From positions 47,031 to 53,108 of the forward strand of contig DDYL01000008.1 of NCBI GenBank assembly GCA_002347925.1: 6,078 nucleotides of DNA, written 5' to 3'. The number at the start of each line of letters is the position of its first letter. The stretch's first letter is position 1. The position numbers and the translations under genes are program-made. Below the pieces are notes generated by a model that was not told the DNA's origin, searched no databases, and saw only the letters and a list, made by a program, of their open reading frames with translations. The stretch is from Chloroflexi bacterium UBA2235 (GTDB lineage Bacteria > Chloroflexota > UBA11872 > UBA12225). This document shows, in pieces, positions 4,491-6,078 of the stretch.

Positions 4491-6078
4491 TGGCTTCCCG
4501 GAAAGAGACGTTTCCCCTCTACAGCCTTGGATCCCGAACGGCCCACCTCGACCGGTTGCGTCGGGAGGCGTTCGACGTGATCGTTATCGGCGGCGGGATC
4601 ACTGGTGCAGGCGTGGCGTGGGACGCGGCGACGCGTGGGCTGCGGGTGGCATTGGTTGAACAGGGGGACTTCGCTGGCGGTACCAGTTCGCGTTCAACCA
4701 AGTTGTTGCACGGCGGATTGCGGTACCTCCAACAGGCAGACATCGGGCTTGTCCGTGAAGCCTTGCAGGAACGCGGCGTGATGCAGCGTCTGGCGCCCCA
4801 CCTGGTGGAACTCTATCCATTCCTCTTTCCGATTTATGGTGGCTTGGCGGAACGCGCGAAGCTGGCGGCTGGCCTGACCCTCTACGACGCGCTTGCGCTT
4901 GGGTCGGGTGCCCCTCGGCACAGTTGGCTTGGCGCAGATGCCACGCGGCGCCTGGCGCCTGGCCTGACCATGAATGGCCTTGACGGTGCTTTCGTGTACC
5001 GGGATGCGCAGACCGACGATGCCAGGATGGTTGTCGAGGTTCTCCGCGGTGCGGTCGCGCACGGTGCGGTCGTTGTCAACCGGGTCGCGATGCGTGAGGT
5101 CACCCGCCATCACGGCACCGTCACGGGGGCGATGGTCGAGGACACCGTCACGGGCGAGACCACTTCCGTTGATGCGCCGGTGGTGGTTGCGGCTACCGGA
5201 GTCTGGCTTGAACGTCTGGTGCGCCCGCGAACCGGCCAGCCCCGCGTCCGTCCAGCCAAGGGGGTACACCTCTTCGTGCCACTGGACGGCTTTCCGGCGG
5301 ATGCGGCTGTCTACGCGTCGACGACCCGCGACCGGCGCCTCTTCTTCATTGTCCCGTGGCTTGGCGTTGCAATGTTGGGAACGACCGACACTCCATATGA
5401 CGGTGACCTGGCGTCGCCAGAAACCCAGGCTTCCGAGGTGGAGTACCTCCTTGAGGCCACTAGCCGCGCGTTCCCGTCGGTCGCGCTGAAGTCGTCGGAC
5501 ATCCTGTCCACGCAGGCCGGGTTGCGACCACTGGTTTCGACCGAGACCGGCGACGACCGCGCCACGCGGACCCTCTCGCGGGAGGATCGGGTGTGGGAAG
5601 CCGAACCGGGGGTCGTTGCGATCGCTGGTGGCAAGTTGACGACGTTCCGGCACATGGCCCAACGTGTTGTCGACTTGGTGGCCACGCGTCTGGTGGGGCC
5701 GAAGGCGACGGGTCCGGCGGTGACGCGCCAGCGCCCGCTGGCCGGCTTTGCGCGGCCGATGTCGGGTGTGGAGTACACGGCGTGGCGTGAGGGTGCGCTT
5801 GCCGGTGTCGAGGCAGGAAGGGCACGCACGATCCGGTCGATGCTGGTGACCCGGTACGGGGCTCACTTCCGCGCAATCGAGTCGTTGATCGATGGGGATC
5901 CCTCGATGGGCGGACCACTCTCGCCGAATGACCCGGCGGTGCAGTCGTGCCGCGCTGAGGCATTGTTCGCGATCCGGCACGAACAGGCGGTTTCGATCTC
6001 GGATGTGCTGGCCAGGCGCTTGCGGGTTTCGTTGCTGACGCATGACCAGGGCCGGGCAGCGGCGTGCGATGTGGCATC
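4490..6078 (+). CDS. glpD: FAD-dependent glycerol-3-phosphate dehydrogenase (3' partial)
   Basis: GlpD oxidises sn-glycerol-3-phosphate to dihydroxyacetone phosphate and passes electrons to the quinone pool as a membrane-associated flavoprotein. The frame is open from the ATG to the window edge: 529 codons and no stop, so the C terminus is missing. The FAD-binding fold begins at FDVIVIGGGITGAG (28-41). GTSSRSTKLLHGGLRYL (64-80) matches the family's SSKLIHGGLRYL segment. LFFIVPW (284-290), GTTDTPYDGD (297-306), AGLRPLVS (343-350, with the substrate-binding Arg of the family) and GGKLTTFR (380-387) follow. The C-terminal helical domain is recognised by EALFAIRHEQAVSISDVLARR (490-510). With 529 residues already present, probably only a short tail is lost, since relatives run about 500-570. 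An in-frame GTG two codons upstream is an alternative start. No ribosome-binding site is visible. It diverges from accD across 162 bases. Confidence 0.95.
   Translation, partial: MASRKETFPLYSLGSRTAHLDRLRREAFDVIVIGGGITGAGVAWDAATRGLRVALVEQGDFAGGTSSRSTKLLHGGLRYLQQADIGLVREALQERGVMQRLAPHLVELYPFLFPIYGGLAERAKLAAGLTLYDALALGSGAPRHSWLGADATRRLAPGLTMNGLDGAFVYRDAQTDDARMVVEVLRGAVAHGAVVVNRVAMREVTRHHGTVTGAMVEDTVTGETTSVDAPVVVAATGVWLERLVRPRTGQPRVRPAKGVHLFVPLDGFPADAAVYASTTRDRRLFFIVPWLGVAMLGTTDTPYDGDLASPETQASEVEYLLEATSRAFPSVALKSSDILSTQAGLRPLVSTETGDDRATRTLSREDRVWEAEPGVVAIAGGKLTTFRHMAQRVVDLVATRLVGPKATGPAVTRQRPLAGFARPMSGVEYTAWREGALAGVEAGRARTIRSMLVTRYGAHFRAIESLIDGDPSMGGPLSPNDPAVQSCRAEALFAIRHEQAVSISDVLARRLRVSLLTHDQGRAAACDVA

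Noticed and set aside
4694..6043. A 449-codon open frame on the minus strand, antisense to glpD
   Set aside because: It lies entirely opposite a gene with clear GlpD motifs throughout. Its translation is Arg/Pro/His rich with no recognisable domain, as expected of a shadow frame in high-GC DNA.
1..6078. Mobile elements, CRISPR arrays, tRNA or rRNA genes
   Set aside because: No repeated spacer pattern, transposase motif, terminal inverted repeats or recognisable RNA gene was seen on either strand; nearly all sequence is accounted for by coding genes.

Overview
The window comes from a high-GC bacterium. Five protein-coding genes fill nearly all of it. Four are recognisable: tgt, a 16S rRNA methyltransferase gene, accA and accD, all on the minus strand, plus a 3'-truncated glpD on the plus strand (this makes five with the methyltransferase counted). 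A sixth, 59-codon plus-strand tail of an unidentified gene lies at the left edge. Taxonomy cannot be fixed from this sequence. The split accD/accA pair, high GC, weak ribosome-binding sites and 4-base overlaps would fit Chloroflexota (for example Thermomicrobia-like) or a related high-GC lineage. This is an inference, not a demonstration.

Layout. Bases 1-180 (+) hold the end of an unknown gene. It converges, across 16 bases, on a tightly packed minus-strand operon transcribed from about 4330 down to 197: accD, accA, the methyltransferase gene, then tgt. accD/accA and methyltransferase/tgt are joined by ATGA stop-start overlaps. The accA/methyltransferase junction is either a 17-base gap (ATG start), a GTGA overlap (GTG start), or a longer gap if a later GTG is used. 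A 162-base divergent intergenic region (4328-4489) follows. It holds a good Shine-Dalgarno site for accD, two inverted repeats and a possible leaderless promoter for glpD. glpD runs off the right edge.

Function. accD and accA encode the two halves of the acetyl-CoA carboxyltransferase, the committed step of fatty acid synthesis. GlpD oxidises glycerol-3-phosphate, so the divergent pair sits around lipid precursor metabolism. The downstream half of the operon is about RNA modification. One gene encodes a tRNA-guanine transglycosylase with an altered substrate-pocket loop. The other, the most notable gene here, encodes a clear relative of the Sgm/ArmA/FmrO 16S rRNA (guanine-1405,N7) methyltransferases. 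These are known mainly as aminoglycoside-resistance enzymes in antibiotic producers and on resistance plasmids. Here it sits inside a housekeeping operon, with no antibiotic-synthesis or mobile genes in view.
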